Positions 1 through 15,016 of a stretch of DNA of 52,422 bases are shown here, one piece after another. The notes beneath the pieces are model-generated. The model ran no database searches, had not been told where the DNA came from, and saw only the letters and a program-made list of their open reading frames with translations. This DNA comes from Aquimonas voraii (GTDB lineage Bacteria; Pseudomonadota; Gammaproteobacteria; Xanthomonadales; Xanthomonadaceae). A program made the position numbers and the translations under genes. Within the stretch, counting starts at the first letter, position 1. Each line of letters starts with the position of its first letter. The DNA lies in the NCBI RefSeq assembly GCF_900101825.1, contig NZ_FNAG01000017.1, forward strand, positions 1 to 52,422, in the 5' to 3' direction.

Positions 1-330
1 CAAGAGCTTTCGGTCAGCCCTGCGGGCTGCCCGACCTACTTCTCTTTGCGTGGCCAAAGAGAAGTAGGCAAGAGAAAGGCCACCCCTCGTCCGCGCCCTT
101 CGCGCCTCCGTGCGCGAAGGGTTCGCGTGAGTCCGTGGGTGTTCGTGGACAGGCCCTCCGTGGCCTGTCACGAACATCGCCGGCATCCCTGCCGGCGACC
201 CTTCGGGCTGATCGACGCACTCCCGCCGCTCCCCAGGGGCCCCGTGGAAGAGCGCGGGCTCCTGCCCGCAGGAGCGCAGAGCCGAAGCCGAAGCCGAAGC
301 CAAAGCCAAAGCCAAAGCCGGCCAGGGGGC
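1..330. repeat. Intergenic chain of hairpins (dispersed-repeat type)
   Basis: This stretch has no convincing gene and consists of successive inverted repeats. Bases 35-48 pair perfectly with 55-68 (14-bp stem, 6-base loop). Bases 142-155 pair with 162-174 with one bulge. Bases 178-184 pair with 191-197 (7-bp GC stem). From memory, blocks of this look recur between genes in Lysobacterales genomes, but that was not checked here. The open frames that cross it are low-complexity (Phe-Gly or Lys-Pro runs) and are by-products of the repeat. Function is unknown; it may act on transcript ends or mRNA stability. Confidence 0.65.
284..319. repeat. Hexanucleotide tandem repeat, (GAAGCC)3(AAAGCC)3
   Basis: Three GAAGCC units are followed directly by three AAAGCC units, six perfect hexamers in all. 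The repeat forms the 3' part of the hairpin chain at the left edge and makes open frames rich in Phe-Gly or Lys-Pro that are not believed to be expressed. Unit number is likely to vary between strains by slippage. Confidence 0.85.
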
Positions 331-385
331 ACGCATCCCTTGACGTCACCTCACGCATCTCCAATCGCGGTGCTTTCCGTTTGGA

Positions 386-997
386 TCAAACCGTCCGACG
401 CAGAACGACTGAACCCGCGGCACATACCGTGACCAGAAGAAAGAGCAGGGCTTGCGATGAGGCCGCAGGAATCTCGATGGGCTGCGTTGAGGGTGGTGGA
501 CTGCCAGTCCGGATCTCCACGCTCACCCTGTTGTTGGAAGGATCAGGGTCTTCCGTCAACGGCGCGAACCCGAACCTCACCCTCTGAACCGCGGGCGATT
601 CGGGAAAGGTCCGCAGCCCAACGATGCATGTCGCCGATTCGGAGGGAGCAAGCATGCGCTCCATGAAGATGGACACCACGACGGTGGAAAGCTGGCCTGG
701 CGGCGCCACGAACACCGTAGCGCGCACTGTGCACGGCGGGGTTTCATCCAGTTGCAGGAGCTCAAAGTTGCGGCTCCCCACATTCGGGGTGAAAGCCGCA
801 CCGACGCCCACGCTGCCAATCGTTGTGTCAGGGCCTAGATTGGTGGCGGTCAGATGCACTCGCGCAATGGCGCCCGGGGGCACGATCGGCCCACCGGGCA
901 GCCACACCTCGCCCTTGATGTCTGCAGACGTTTGCGCTCCCGCCGACGCGGTCAGCAGTACACCGAGCGCTGCTCCCATCGCCCAAGACTTTGTCAT
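386..997 (-). CDS. Small exported protein with C-terminal IPTL-CTERM-like sorting signal
   Basis: The 203-residue product begins with a signal peptide (MTKSWAMGAALGVLL, Ala-rich cleavage region near residue 21). A beta-rich middle with HLTATNLGPDT resembles DUF11/CARDB-type adhesive repeats. The tail has an Ile-Pro motif, a hydrophobic helix of about 18 residues and a final Arg-Arg pair, the layout of IPTL-CTERM/PEP-CTERM sorting signals. The start at 997 was chosen because it opens the signal peptide; 17 further codons upstream remain open but are Ser/Trp rich and unlikely. No clear ribosome site was seen. Predicted to be exported and anchored or sorted at the outer surface. Specific function unknown. 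Confidence 0.6.
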   Translation of the reverse strand: MTKSWAMGAALGVLLTASAGAQTSADIKGEVWLPGGPIVPPGAIARVHLTATNLGPDTTIGSVGVGAAFTPNVGSRNFELLQLDETPPCTVRATVFVAPPGQLSTVVVSIFMERMLAPSESATCIVGLRTFPESPAVQRVRFGFAPLTEDPDPSNNRVSVEIRTGSPPPSTQPIEIPAASSQALLFLLVTVCAAGSVVLRRTV

Positions 998-1137
998 GGG
1001 ATCCACGGGGCCAGAAGGCCAGGTCGAAGATGAGCTGGACCAGCGCAACAGTCATCAAGCCCATCCTGACCTTGACCAGCGGGTGCGCCCACCATCGCGC
1101 GCGGCAGCGCTGAGTTCTTCAGCGTTGCCACAGACCC

Positions 1138-6550
<5,413 letters not shown>

Positions 6551-6554
<4 letters not shown>

Positions 6555-6898
6555 ACGAATCGCGTCGAGCCAAGCGCAAGCGGGCCCACGAGGCCATCGA
6601 AGTCTTCGACACCATGACCGAACTCAGCGTCGGCCGGATCGGCAACCTCTCCGAGACCGGCATGATGCTGATGGCTTCAGCGCCGCTGGTCGAGGACGCC
6701 CTCTACCAGCTGCGCTTCACCCTGGGCGGCAGCGCGCAGAAGCCGCGCACGCTGGAGGTCGGTGTGCACCAGCTGTGGTCCGAGCCCAGCCATGTGCCCG
6801 GCCAGTACTGGTCGGGTTTCCGCTTCATCGACATCGCGCCCGAGGATGCCCACCACCTGCACGCCTGGGTGGAGGCGCCGGGCTCGCACTACGACTGA
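6551..6898 (+). CDS. PilZ domain c-di-GMP receptor
   Basis: A 115-residue single-domain PilZ protein. Both halves of the c-di-GMP site are present: an RxxxR motif (Arg5-Arg9, within an Arg/Lys cluster) and NLSETG at residues 32-37, fitting D/N-x-S-x-x-G. It starts with GTG at 6551, overlapping the DUF1631 stop by four bases, so expression depends on the upstream gene. The convergent CHASE-GGDEF-EAL gene lies 29 bases downstream, so a c-di-GMP enzyme and a receptor sit side by side. Likely a soluble effector that changes partner binding when c-di-GMP binds; DUF1631 is the obvious candidate partner (inference). Confidence 0.9.
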
Positions 6899-6927
6899 AG
6901 CGGCGCCCTTCGCGGGCGGCCAAGCGT

Positions 6928-9519
6928 TTATTCCTCGAGCGGCTGCGGCCGGTGCAGGGCATAGCCCTGGCCGTAATCGACGCCGAGCCCGCGGAGGGTG
7001 CCGGCGATGCTCATGTTTTCGACGAACTCGGCGACCACCTTGACCTGGGCTTGGTGGCAGATGCCGGTCAGCGCCTGCACGATCGACAGGCTCATGGGGT
7101 CGCTCTCGATGTCGCGGATGAAGCTGCCGTCGATCTTCACCAGGTCGACCGGCAGCTGCTTGAGATACCCGAACGAGGACATGCCCGAGCCGAAATCGTC
7201 GAGCGCGAAGCGGCAGCCGAGCGCACGCATGCGCTGGATGAAGTCCATCGCCCGCTCCATGTGGGTCAGTGCGGCCGTCTCGGTGACCTCGAAGCACAGC
7301 CGCGCCGCTGGCACGCCGCTCTTGCCCAGTTCGCTGCAGACGAAGTCGGCGAAGCTGTCGTCTTCCAGCGTATGCGCCGACAGGTTGATGGCCCACAGCG
7401 CCGCCTCGGGCGCACGGCCGCGGCGCATCGCCGCCAGCGCGTTCTGCAGCACCCAGCGGTCGATCGCGGGCATCAGCGCATAGCGTTCTGCGGCGGGAAT
7501 GAACTCGGCCGGCGGCACCAGCTGGCCGTGTTCGTCACGCAGGCGCAGCAGCAGCTCCAGGTGGCCCTCGCTGCCCTCGCCCAGCGGCTCGATGCGCTGG
7601 AAGTGCAGTTCAAAACGGTTGTCGGCCAGCGCCTGCTTGAGCCGGTTGATCCAGGCCATCTCGTCGCGGCGACGACGCGCCTCGATGTCGTCGGAGGCGG
7701 TGAGATGGACGCGGTTGCGCCCCTGCTCCTTGGCCATGTAACAGGCGGTATCGGCCAGGGCCAGCAGCTCCCGGGTGTCGCGCGAGCTGGCCTGGTCGAG
7801 CAGGACCACGCCGATGCTGACGGTGAGCGAGTGCTGCTTGCCCTCGAACACGAAGCGATGGCCGCGCACGGTCTGGCGGATGCTCTCGGCGACCGCCAGC
7901 GCATGATGGCGGCTGGCGCCGCGCAGCAGCAGGCCGAACTCGTCGCCGCCGAGCCGCGCCAGCACGTCGGTCGATTCCACGCAGGCCAGCAGCAGGCTCG
8001 CCAGCTCGCTGACCATGCGATCGCCGGCGTCGTGGCCGGCGGTGTCGTTGATCAGCTTGAACTGGTCGAGGTCGAGGTAGAGCAGGGCGGCCTGGCGCGC
8101 ACGCACGGTGCCGGCCTGGGCGGTTTCGCGCAGCGCCTGCTCGAAGCTGGCGCGGTTGAGCAGACCGGTCAGCGCATCGTGTGCGGCCTGGTGGCGCAGG
8201 CGCTCGGTGAGCGCATGCGCCTCGGTGCTGTCCTGGATCACCACGAGGTGGTGGGGTTCGCCTTCCAGCACGATGTCGGTCAGCGATACCGAGGCCCAGA
8301 AACCGCCGTGGTCCGGGCGCAGCACGCGCGTGCTCAGGCCCTCGACATTGGCGCTGCCGCCGGTGCGCAGACGTTCGGCGAAGGCGCGGTCCTCGAACAG
8401 CGCCGACAGCGCGAGTTTGTCGCCAGCGCTGTCCACCCCGAGCAGCTGCCGGCCGGCGAAGTTCATGTAGACCACCTGGTCATCCGCGCGCGCCAGCAGC
8501 ACCGCCGCCGGCAGCAGTTCGGTCAGCGCGCGGAAGCGCTCCTCGCTTTCGCGGAAGCGTCGGCTCATCTGCTCGGCCAGGCCGAGCGCGGTCTCGCGCG
8601 TGCGGGCGACGTTGAAGAACAGGGCACCGAGCAGCAGGCTGGCGATCAGGCCGAAACCGAAGCTCACCAGCGGGATCACCTGCAGCGACTGCGAGAACGC
8701 CGGCAGCGGCGCGATCTCAAGCCGCCAGCGGCGGCCGGCGAAGTCGATCAGGCGCTGCTCGGTGCGGGTTCCGGCTTCGGCCTCGCCGCTGCTGTAGAGC
8801 AGCACAGGGGCCTCGTCGCTGACGTCGTAGACGTTGAGCGCGATCGCTTCGTCGGCATCCGGCAGCACGCGCGCCAGCAGCTCGTTGATCGAAAACGAGG
8901 CGGCCGGTGAACCGGCGAAGCGACGCCGACGCTCCTCGACGTCGAGCGGGCGCGGGCCGGGCGTATACACCGGCAGGCGCAGGATGAAACCCTTCAGCGG
9001 CTTGCCGTCGGCGCCGAGCTGGACCAGATCGAAGACCTCGGACATCGCCGCGTCGTCGGTGTCGCGGGCGATCTCCAGCGCGCGCAGGTTGGCCGGCTGG
9101 GTCGCGATGTCGAGCCCGGCGACGCGCTCATTGCCCAGCAGCGGGGCGTAGAACGTGGTCGGGTAGCGCACAGGATCGCCGGCGACGTACTCGGCATAAG
9201 CCAGTGAGCGCAGGGCCGGAAACAGCCGCCGCGGCTGCAGGTCCTCGTACATGCGCTGGAACTCGTGCGGCTCGACCAGGCCGCTGGAATTGAACAGGGC
9301 CTGCAGCGAGCGCACCAGCAGGGCGCAGTTCTCGAGCTGGGCGCGCAGGCCGGTGGCGCTGCGCTCGGCCAGCCAGCCCAGGCTGGCCTCCTGCTGCGCA
9401 TTCAGCAGGCGCGCGTGCTCGCGGCTCAGCAGAAAGGTCAGGCCGAGCCCGACCAGCAGGGCGACCAGGCCTGCGATCAGCGGCCGCCGCACGCTGGTGT
9501 GGTGGAGGGAAGGCTTCAC
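6928..9519 (-). CDS. Membrane CHASE-PAS-GGDEF-EAL c-di-GMP enzyme
   Basis: An inner-membrane sensor of 863 residues. A helix at about 13-31 leads to a periplasmic CHASE sensor (about 60-230), a second helix (about 283-305), a PAS domain, GGDEF and EAL. The cyclase signature LGGDEF is intact near residue 525, with DLDQFK upstream. The EAL part has ELLLR in place of canonical EAL, FEVTET, DDFGSG and VAEFVEN, so the catalytic acids are kept and phosphodiesterase activity is likely. I chose GTG at 9519 because GGGAG lies nine bases upstream; an ATG at 9573 would add 18 residues but has no ribosome site. It is convergent with the DUF1631-PilZ pair. Confidence 0.92.
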   Translation of the reverse strand: MKPSLHHTSVRRPLIAGLVALLVGLGLTFLLSREHARLLNAQQEASLGWLAERSATGLRAQLENCALLVRSLQALFNSSGLVEPHEFQRMYEDLQPRRLFPALRSLAYAEYVAGDPVRYPTTFYAPLLGNERVAGLDIATQPANLRALEIARDTDDAAMSEVFDLVQLGADGKPLKGFILRLPVYTPGPRPLDVEERRRRFAGSPAASFSINELLARVLPDADEAIALNVYDVSDEAPVLLYSSGEAEAGTRTEQRLIDFAGRRWRLEIAPLPAFSQSLQVIPLVSFGFGLIASLLLGALFFNVARTRETALGLAEQMSRRFRESEERFRALTELLPAAVLLARADDQVVYMNFAGRQLLGVDSAGDKLALSALFEDRAFAERLRTGGSANVEGLSTRVLRPDHGGFWASVSLTDIVLEGEPHHLVVIQDSTEAHALTERLRHQAAHDALTGLLNRASFEQALRETAQAGTVRARQAALLYLDLDQFKLINDTAGHDAGDRMVSELASLLLACVESTDVLARLGGDEFGLLLRGASRHHALAVAESIRQTVRGHRFVFEGKQHSLTVSIGVVLLDQASSRDTRELLALADTACYMAKEQGRNRVHLTASDDIEARRRRDEMAWINRLKQALADNRFELHFQRIEPLGEGSEGHLELLLRLRDEHGQLVPPAEFIPAAERYALMPAIDRWVLQNALAAMRRGRAPEAALWAINLSAHTLEDDSFADFVCSELGKSGVPAARLCFEVTETAALTHMERAMDFIQRMRALGCRFALDDFGSGMSSFGYLKQLPVDLVKIDGSFIRDIESDPMSLSIVQALTGICHQAQVKVVAEFVENMSIAGTLRGLGVDYGQGYALHRPQPLEE

Positions 9520-9590
9520 GCCGTGGCTCCCGATCGCGGCCGGGGCTGCCGGTATGCTTGGCGACCCCGCCACTGACGATCCACGCCACC

Positions 9591-10904
9591 ATGAGTGCCG
9601 ATCTCGCCACCCTGCACCGCGCCCATGTCGACACCCTGATGCAGCGCACGGCCGCCGCGCTGGCGCGAGTGGGACGCGAGCACCTGCTGGTCGCGGCCGG
9701 CAGTACCCGCTACGAGTTCCTCGACGATCGGCCCTATCCGTTCCGCGTCAACCCGCACTTCAAGGCTTGGCTGCCCTTGGACGAGCACCCCGACTGCTGG
9801 CTGTTGATCACTCCCGGGCACAAGCCGCATCTGTTCTATTTCCAGCCGGACGATTTCTGGCACAAGCCGCCGGCGGATCCGGCTGGTTATTGGACCGAGC
9901 AGTGCACTATATCGATCCTCCGTGACACCGGCGAACTTCCGGGCCTGCTGCCGCCGGCCGCGCGCTGCGCCATCGTCGGCGAGCCCGAGGCGGCCGTGGG
10001 TGATTACGTGCCCGACAACCCCGCGGCCCTGATCGATCACCTGCACTTCCATCGCGCCTACAAGACTCCCTACGAACTCGAACTGATGCGCATCGCCAGC
10101 CGGCGCGCGGTGCGCGGCCACCGCGCCGCCGAGGCGGCCTTCCGCGCCGGCGCTTCCGAGCACGGCGTGCACCAGGCCTATCTGGCGGCGACCGGCCACA
10201 GCGATCTCGACCTGCCCTACGGCAACATCGTCTGCCTCAACCAGAACGCGGCGATCCTGCACTACCAGCACCGCGAGACCGTCGCGCCCGCCGAGCACCG
10301 CTCCCTGCTGATCGATGCCGGCGCCAGCTGCAGCGGCTATGCCGCCGACATCACCCGCACCTATAGCGCAAAACAGGGCGACTTCGCGGCACTGCTGGCC
10401 GGCGTCGACCGCGTCCAGCAGGCCCTGGTCGACGGCGTGCGTCCGGGCCGCGACTACCGCGAGCTGCACCTCGACTGCCATCGCCAGTTGGGCGCTCTGC
10501 TGATCGAGGCCGGGCTGATCCGCTGCGGCCTCGACGAGGCTTTGGCGCTGGGCCTGACCTCGACCTTCTTCCCGCACGGCCTGGGCCATCTGATCGGCCT
10601 GCAGGTGCACGATGTCGCCGGCTTCGCCGCCAGCGAGGAGGGCGGCCGCATCGAGCGCCCCGAGGGCCACCCCTTCCTGCGCCTGACCCGCGTGCTCGGC
10701 CCCGGCATGGCGGTCACCATCGAGCCCGGCCTGTATTTCATCGACAGCCTGCTGGCCCGGCTGCGCGCGGCTGACACAGGGCGTCACATTGATTGGACGC
10801 GGGTGGACGCGCTGGCGCCCTATGGCGGCATCCGCATCGAAGACGACGTGGTCTGCACCGAGGGTGCGCCCGAGAACCTCAGCCGCGACGCCTTTGCGGC
10901 CTGA
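9591..10904 (+). CDS. pepQ: Xaa-Pro dipeptidase (prolidase)
   Basis: The 437-residue M24B metallopeptidase hydrolyses Xaa-Pro dipeptides in the cytoplasm and uses two divalent metals. The metal ligands are visible: Asp in LLIDAGA, Asp in YAADITRTY, His in HGLGHLIGL, Glu in TIEPGLYF and Glu in GIRIEDDV. The opening ADLATLHRAHVDTL and YEFLDDRPYPFR are typical of proteobacterial PepQ, and length is almost that of the E. coli enzyme (443). No strong ribosome site was seen at the ATG at 9591. It is divergent from the CHASE-GGDEF-EAL gene and followed at once by a GC hairpin. It would complete digestion of Xaa-Pro dipeptides released by DPP IV. Confidence 0.95.
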   Translation: MSADLATLHRAHVDTLMQRTAAALARVGREHLLVAAGSTRYEFLDDRPYPFRVNPHFKAWLPLDEHPDCWLLITPGHKPHLFYFQPDDFWHKPPADPAGYWTEQCTISILRDTGELPGLLPPAARCAIVGEPEAAVGDYVPDNPAALIDHLHFHRAYKTPYELELMRIASRRAVRGHRAAEAAFRAGASEHGVHQAYLAATGHSDLDLPYGNIVCLNQNAAILHYQHRETVAPAEHRSLLIDAGASCSGYAADITRTYSAKQGDFAALLAGVDRVQQALVDGVRPGRDYRELHLDCHRQLGALLIEAGLIRCGLDEALALGLTSTFFPHGLGHLIGLQVHDVAGFAASEEGGRIERPEGHPFLRLTRVLGPGMAVTIEPGLYFIDSLLARLRAADTGRHIDWTRVDALAPYGGIRIEDDVVCTEGAPENLSRDAFAA

Positions 10905-10925
10905 GCGCGCGCCAGCGGCGCGCGC
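10905..10925 (+). terminator. GC hairpin just after pepQ
   Basis: Nine bases at 10905-10913 pair perfectly with 10917-10925 around a three-base loop, starting at the base after the pepQ stop codon. There is no T-tract, so it may act as a pause or as a 3' stability structure rather than a classical intrinsic terminator. Confidence 0.45.
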
Positions 10926-11120
10926 CATGCGGGTGGATGGGGAATGGGGATGGGCGCTGAAAGGCATGCGCCTGTGCAAGCAAGTCACAGGCCAGAAACA
11001 AGTGTGATGCAGCCGGCGGTTCGCTGACGCTCCCGCCCGCTTGCTGCAACGCCACAGCCGGAGGCTTCCCAGCGCGCCGGTTTTGCACCACGATGGCGCA
11101 AACCGGGTTTCGGATCCGCC

Positions 11121-12171
11121 ATGCTCAGCCGCTTCGCCCCCTTCCAGAGGTTGGCCACTCCGCTGCTGCTGATCGATGCGACGCAGCAGATACGTGAACT
11201 CAACCCGGCGTGTTCGGCCTGGCTGGGGCTTTCGCGCAGGCGTCTGTTGGACCAGCCCCTGGCCTTGATCGACGGCGGCGACGGTGAACTGCTGGCGGCC
11301 GCGGCCGAGGTGCAGCAGCAGCGGACCTCGCTGCGCGGACGTCACCTGCGGCTGAAGCGCGAGGGCGACGAGCGCTTCGCCGAGGTCTATCTCACACCCT
11401 TCGAATCTTGCCCCGAGCTGCCCGAGGGTGGCCTGCTGATCGAATTCCATCCGGCCGATGCCTTTCCCGGCGCCGACCCCAGCGTGTTGCCGGCCGCCCT
11501 GCACGCCGCGCTCAAGGGCCTGGCCCACGAGGTGCGCAACCCGCTGGCCGGCTTGAAGGGCGCGGCCCAGCTGCTCGGCCGCCGGATCGAGGACGCTGAC
11601 AGCCGCCGCTATGTCGAGGTCATCCTCACCGAAACCGCGCGACTCGCGGATCTGGTTGAACGCCTGCTCACCCCGACCGCGCCGCGCGAACTGATCGCCA
11701 CCAATGTGCATTCCGTGCTGGAGCGCGTGCGCCTGCTCGCCGAGGCCGAAGCGGGCTGGTCGGTGCAGCTGCTGCGCGATTACGACCCCAGCCTGCCCGA
11801 GCTGCCGGCCGATGCCGATCGCTTGGCGCAGGCGCTGTGGAATCTGGTGCGCAACGCCCTGCAGAGCGGTGCGTCGATCGTGCGCCTGCGCTCGCGCGCC
11901 GAGCACGGCGTGCTGATCGGCGAGCTGCGCTACCGCCTGGCCCTCAAGTTGGAAATCGAGGACAACGGCCGCGGCGTGCCCGAGTCCCTGGCGGAGCGGA
12001 TCTTCCTGCCGCTGGTTTCGGGGCGGCCGGAAGGCTCCGGCCTCGGCCTCGCCCTCGCGCAGCAGGTGGCCCGCGAGCACGGCGGTGCGCTGAGCTTCCG
12101 CTCGCGTCCGGGACACACCGTTTTCACCCTGCTGCTGCCGGTGCGCGACGAGCACCGCGAGGATGCCCACC

Positions 12172-12182
<11 letters not shown>
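11121..12182 (+). CDS. glnL: Nitrogen regulation sensor histidine kinase NtrB
   Basis: The 353-residue cytoplasmic kinase of the NtrB/NtrC system phosphorylates or dephosphorylates NtrC according to PII signalling. An N-terminal PAS domain (about 5-110, with IDATQQIRELNPA) precedes the dimerisation/phosphoacceptor part with HEVRNPL (His136) and an ATPase domain with LWNLVRNALQ, DNGRGVP and GSGLGLAL. No membrane helix. The gene overlaps the start of ntrC, so the pair is one operon. No glutamine synthetase gene lies directly upstream in this window, where many relatives have it. The 216 bases before it contain no recognised gene. Confidence 0.92.
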
Positions 12183-13572
<1,390 letters not shown>

Positions 13573-13674
13573 CAACGTCGCTCGACCGAGCATCCCCGCA
13601 CCAGTTCCCGATGCCATCCTCTCAACTTTGACAGGAGGTGCGTTGAAAGTTGGTGCCACAACCTCGCGTTACAA

Positions 13675-13703
13675 GGTGTTGCGTTTCAGAGTTGAGACCG
13701 CCG
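13675..13703 (-). repeat. Isolated copy of the IS30 left terminal inverted repeat
   Basis: These 29 bases are the exact reverse complement of 49552-49580, the left end of the complete IS30 element near the right edge of the window. Sequence on either side does not match the element, so only the terminal repeat is present here. It could be what is left after deletion of an insertion, or a natural site related to the transposase binding site. A weaker inverted partner starts at 13620 (TCTCAACTTTG), so a very small nonautonomous element of about 85-90 bases is also possible. Confidence 0.8.
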
Positions 13704-13804
13704 GGTATCCCGGTGACAGCCGGGTGTTCTGGCTCATGAATGCAAAAGTTCGAATGTGACCGCACTGGAAATTGTGAGGTAACCTCTCAATATTAGGGTG
13801 CAAC

Positions 13805-13836
13805 ACGCGCGAGTGGCAGATGCGATGCTCGCGCGT
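13805..13836 (-). terminator. Hairpin downstream of the unrecognised secreted-protein gene
   Basis: Nine bases at 13805-13813 pair perfectly with 13828-13836 around a 14-base loop. The hairpin begins 11 bases after the end of the leftward gene at 13847. There is no clear T-run on the leftward transcript, so this is a weak terminator call. Confidence 0.35.
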
Positions 13837-13846
13837 CGCAGTGTCC

Positions 13847-14782
13847 TCAGTGCTGAGCAATCCAGCGGCAGCTGTCGAAGACTCCATTTATCCACCCACA
13901 TACCAACTGGTGGTTCATGAGGAAATCCATCATGGGATAACCGGCACCGCGCATGCCAATCCAGACATCCTGGGCGTCGCGTCCGCTGCCCCAACTGAGG
14001 GTCTGCTGGTTGTCGGGGTTTCCGTAGGCAGGGCCCGCACCCCGGCGTGCACGCGTTTCCTTGAAAACCCAGCTGTTGTTTTCAAACTGGTAAAGCGCGC
14101 AATCGGAGGACTCGCAGAACCACACTGCGGCCGGCGGCCCCAGCTCCGCAGGAAAGTAGTTCCAGCTGACGCTGCCCCCCAAGGGCCCCACTTGACCTCC
14201 ACCACCTGTGTACCGTTCGCTGGCCTGCATCCGTTGCGCCAGAGCCCAATCGATCTGCCTAACGCAAACGAGATCCGAAAGGCAACTGTTGACGGCACGG
14301 TTCATGCGGCCGCGATCACTCGATTGCCAGCCGTTGACCGACACGCGCACCGGGTCGTGCGGCCCGTCCCGAAGGATAGACACGTCGGCGTAATACTGTT
14401 TGGCAAGGTTAAAGCCCATGAAGTCCAGCCGGTAGGCCTCGGCAAGCAAGGTCAGCTTGCCAGTCATGAAACCAGGCACCGCATCGGGCATGGCGTGGTA
14501 GCGCCGTAATTCCGGCTCGTACACTAGATGAAAGCAGCGAACGGTTTCATTGATCACGTTCAGGCCACAGTAGCGCCCATCGGGTGCAAAGCCGGGAAAA
14601 GGCTGGCTCGTGGCACCCAGCACGCAGCCCTCGAAATGCGCATCGGAGTGTGCGCCGTCACAGCGCACTGCATGAGTGATCTCACTGGCCGATGCGAATG
14701 CGGGACTGCCTAGGGCAAGTCCAGTGATGAGGACAATTACCATGGCTAGTGCAGACAGACACGGACATTTGAGCGCGGACAT
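13847..14782 (-). CDS. Unrecognised secreted protein
   Basis: I do not recognise this 311-residue protein. It starts with a clear signal peptide (basic MSALKCP start, hydrophobic core, cleavage near FASA at about residue 31). The mature part is rich in aromatic residues and has several cysteines, which could form disulfides in the periplasm or outside. AGAGG about eight bases before the ATG supports the start. The gene is somewhat less GC-rich than its neighbours and stands alone, beside an isolated IS30 terminal repeat, so it may have been acquired. No enzymatic motif was found. Confidence 0.65.
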   Translation of the reverse strand: MSALKCPCLSALAMVIVLITGLALGSPAFASASEITHAVRCDGAHSDAHFEGCVLGATSQPFPGFAPDGRYCGLNVINETVRCFHLVYEPELRRYHAMPDAVPGFMTGKLTLLAEAYRLDFMGFNLAKQYYADVSILRDGPHDPVRVSVNGWQSSDRGRMNRAVNSCLSDLVCVRQIDWALAQRMQASERYTGGGGQVGPLGGSVSWNYFPAELGPPAAVWFCESSDCALYQFENNSWVFKETRARRGAGPAYGNPDNQQTLSWGSGRDAQDVWIGMRGAGYPMMDFLMNHQLVCGWINGVFDSCRWIAQH

Positions 14783-15016
14783 TTACCGTGCACCTCTTGA
14801 CCTGAGTGGAAAGAAGTTGGGTCTGTTCAGCCAGAAAACCTAATGAATCCTGTGGACACCATCTACTGCAAGATCTGACAGGTTGGCCAGCCGAACTGGC
14901 GATACCTGCTCCATCATGGTGCTGATAAACCGGCCGTGTGTAGAGCACGCCGGCCTCGACGAACCCTTGGTTCTGCTGCGCCGGAGTATCCTGCGTAAGC
15001 GCTAGGAGCGTCGTCA

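Noticed and set aside
284-319. Possible CRISPR-like repeat
   Set aside because: Six-base units without spacers; simple tandem repeat.
14-364. Leftward frame with a run of Phe-Gly repeats and a rightward frame with Lys-Pro repeats
   Set aside because: Both come from the hexanucleotide repeat and hairpin chain; no ribosome site or domain.
6904-6918. Short inverted repeat between the convergent PilZ and GGDEF-EAL genes
   Set aside because: Only five base pairs; too weak for a terminator call.
13669-13887. 72-codon leftward frame over the isolated IS30 terminal repeat
   Set aside because: Its last residues are only the translation of the terminal repeat; overlaps the end of the secreted-protein gene.
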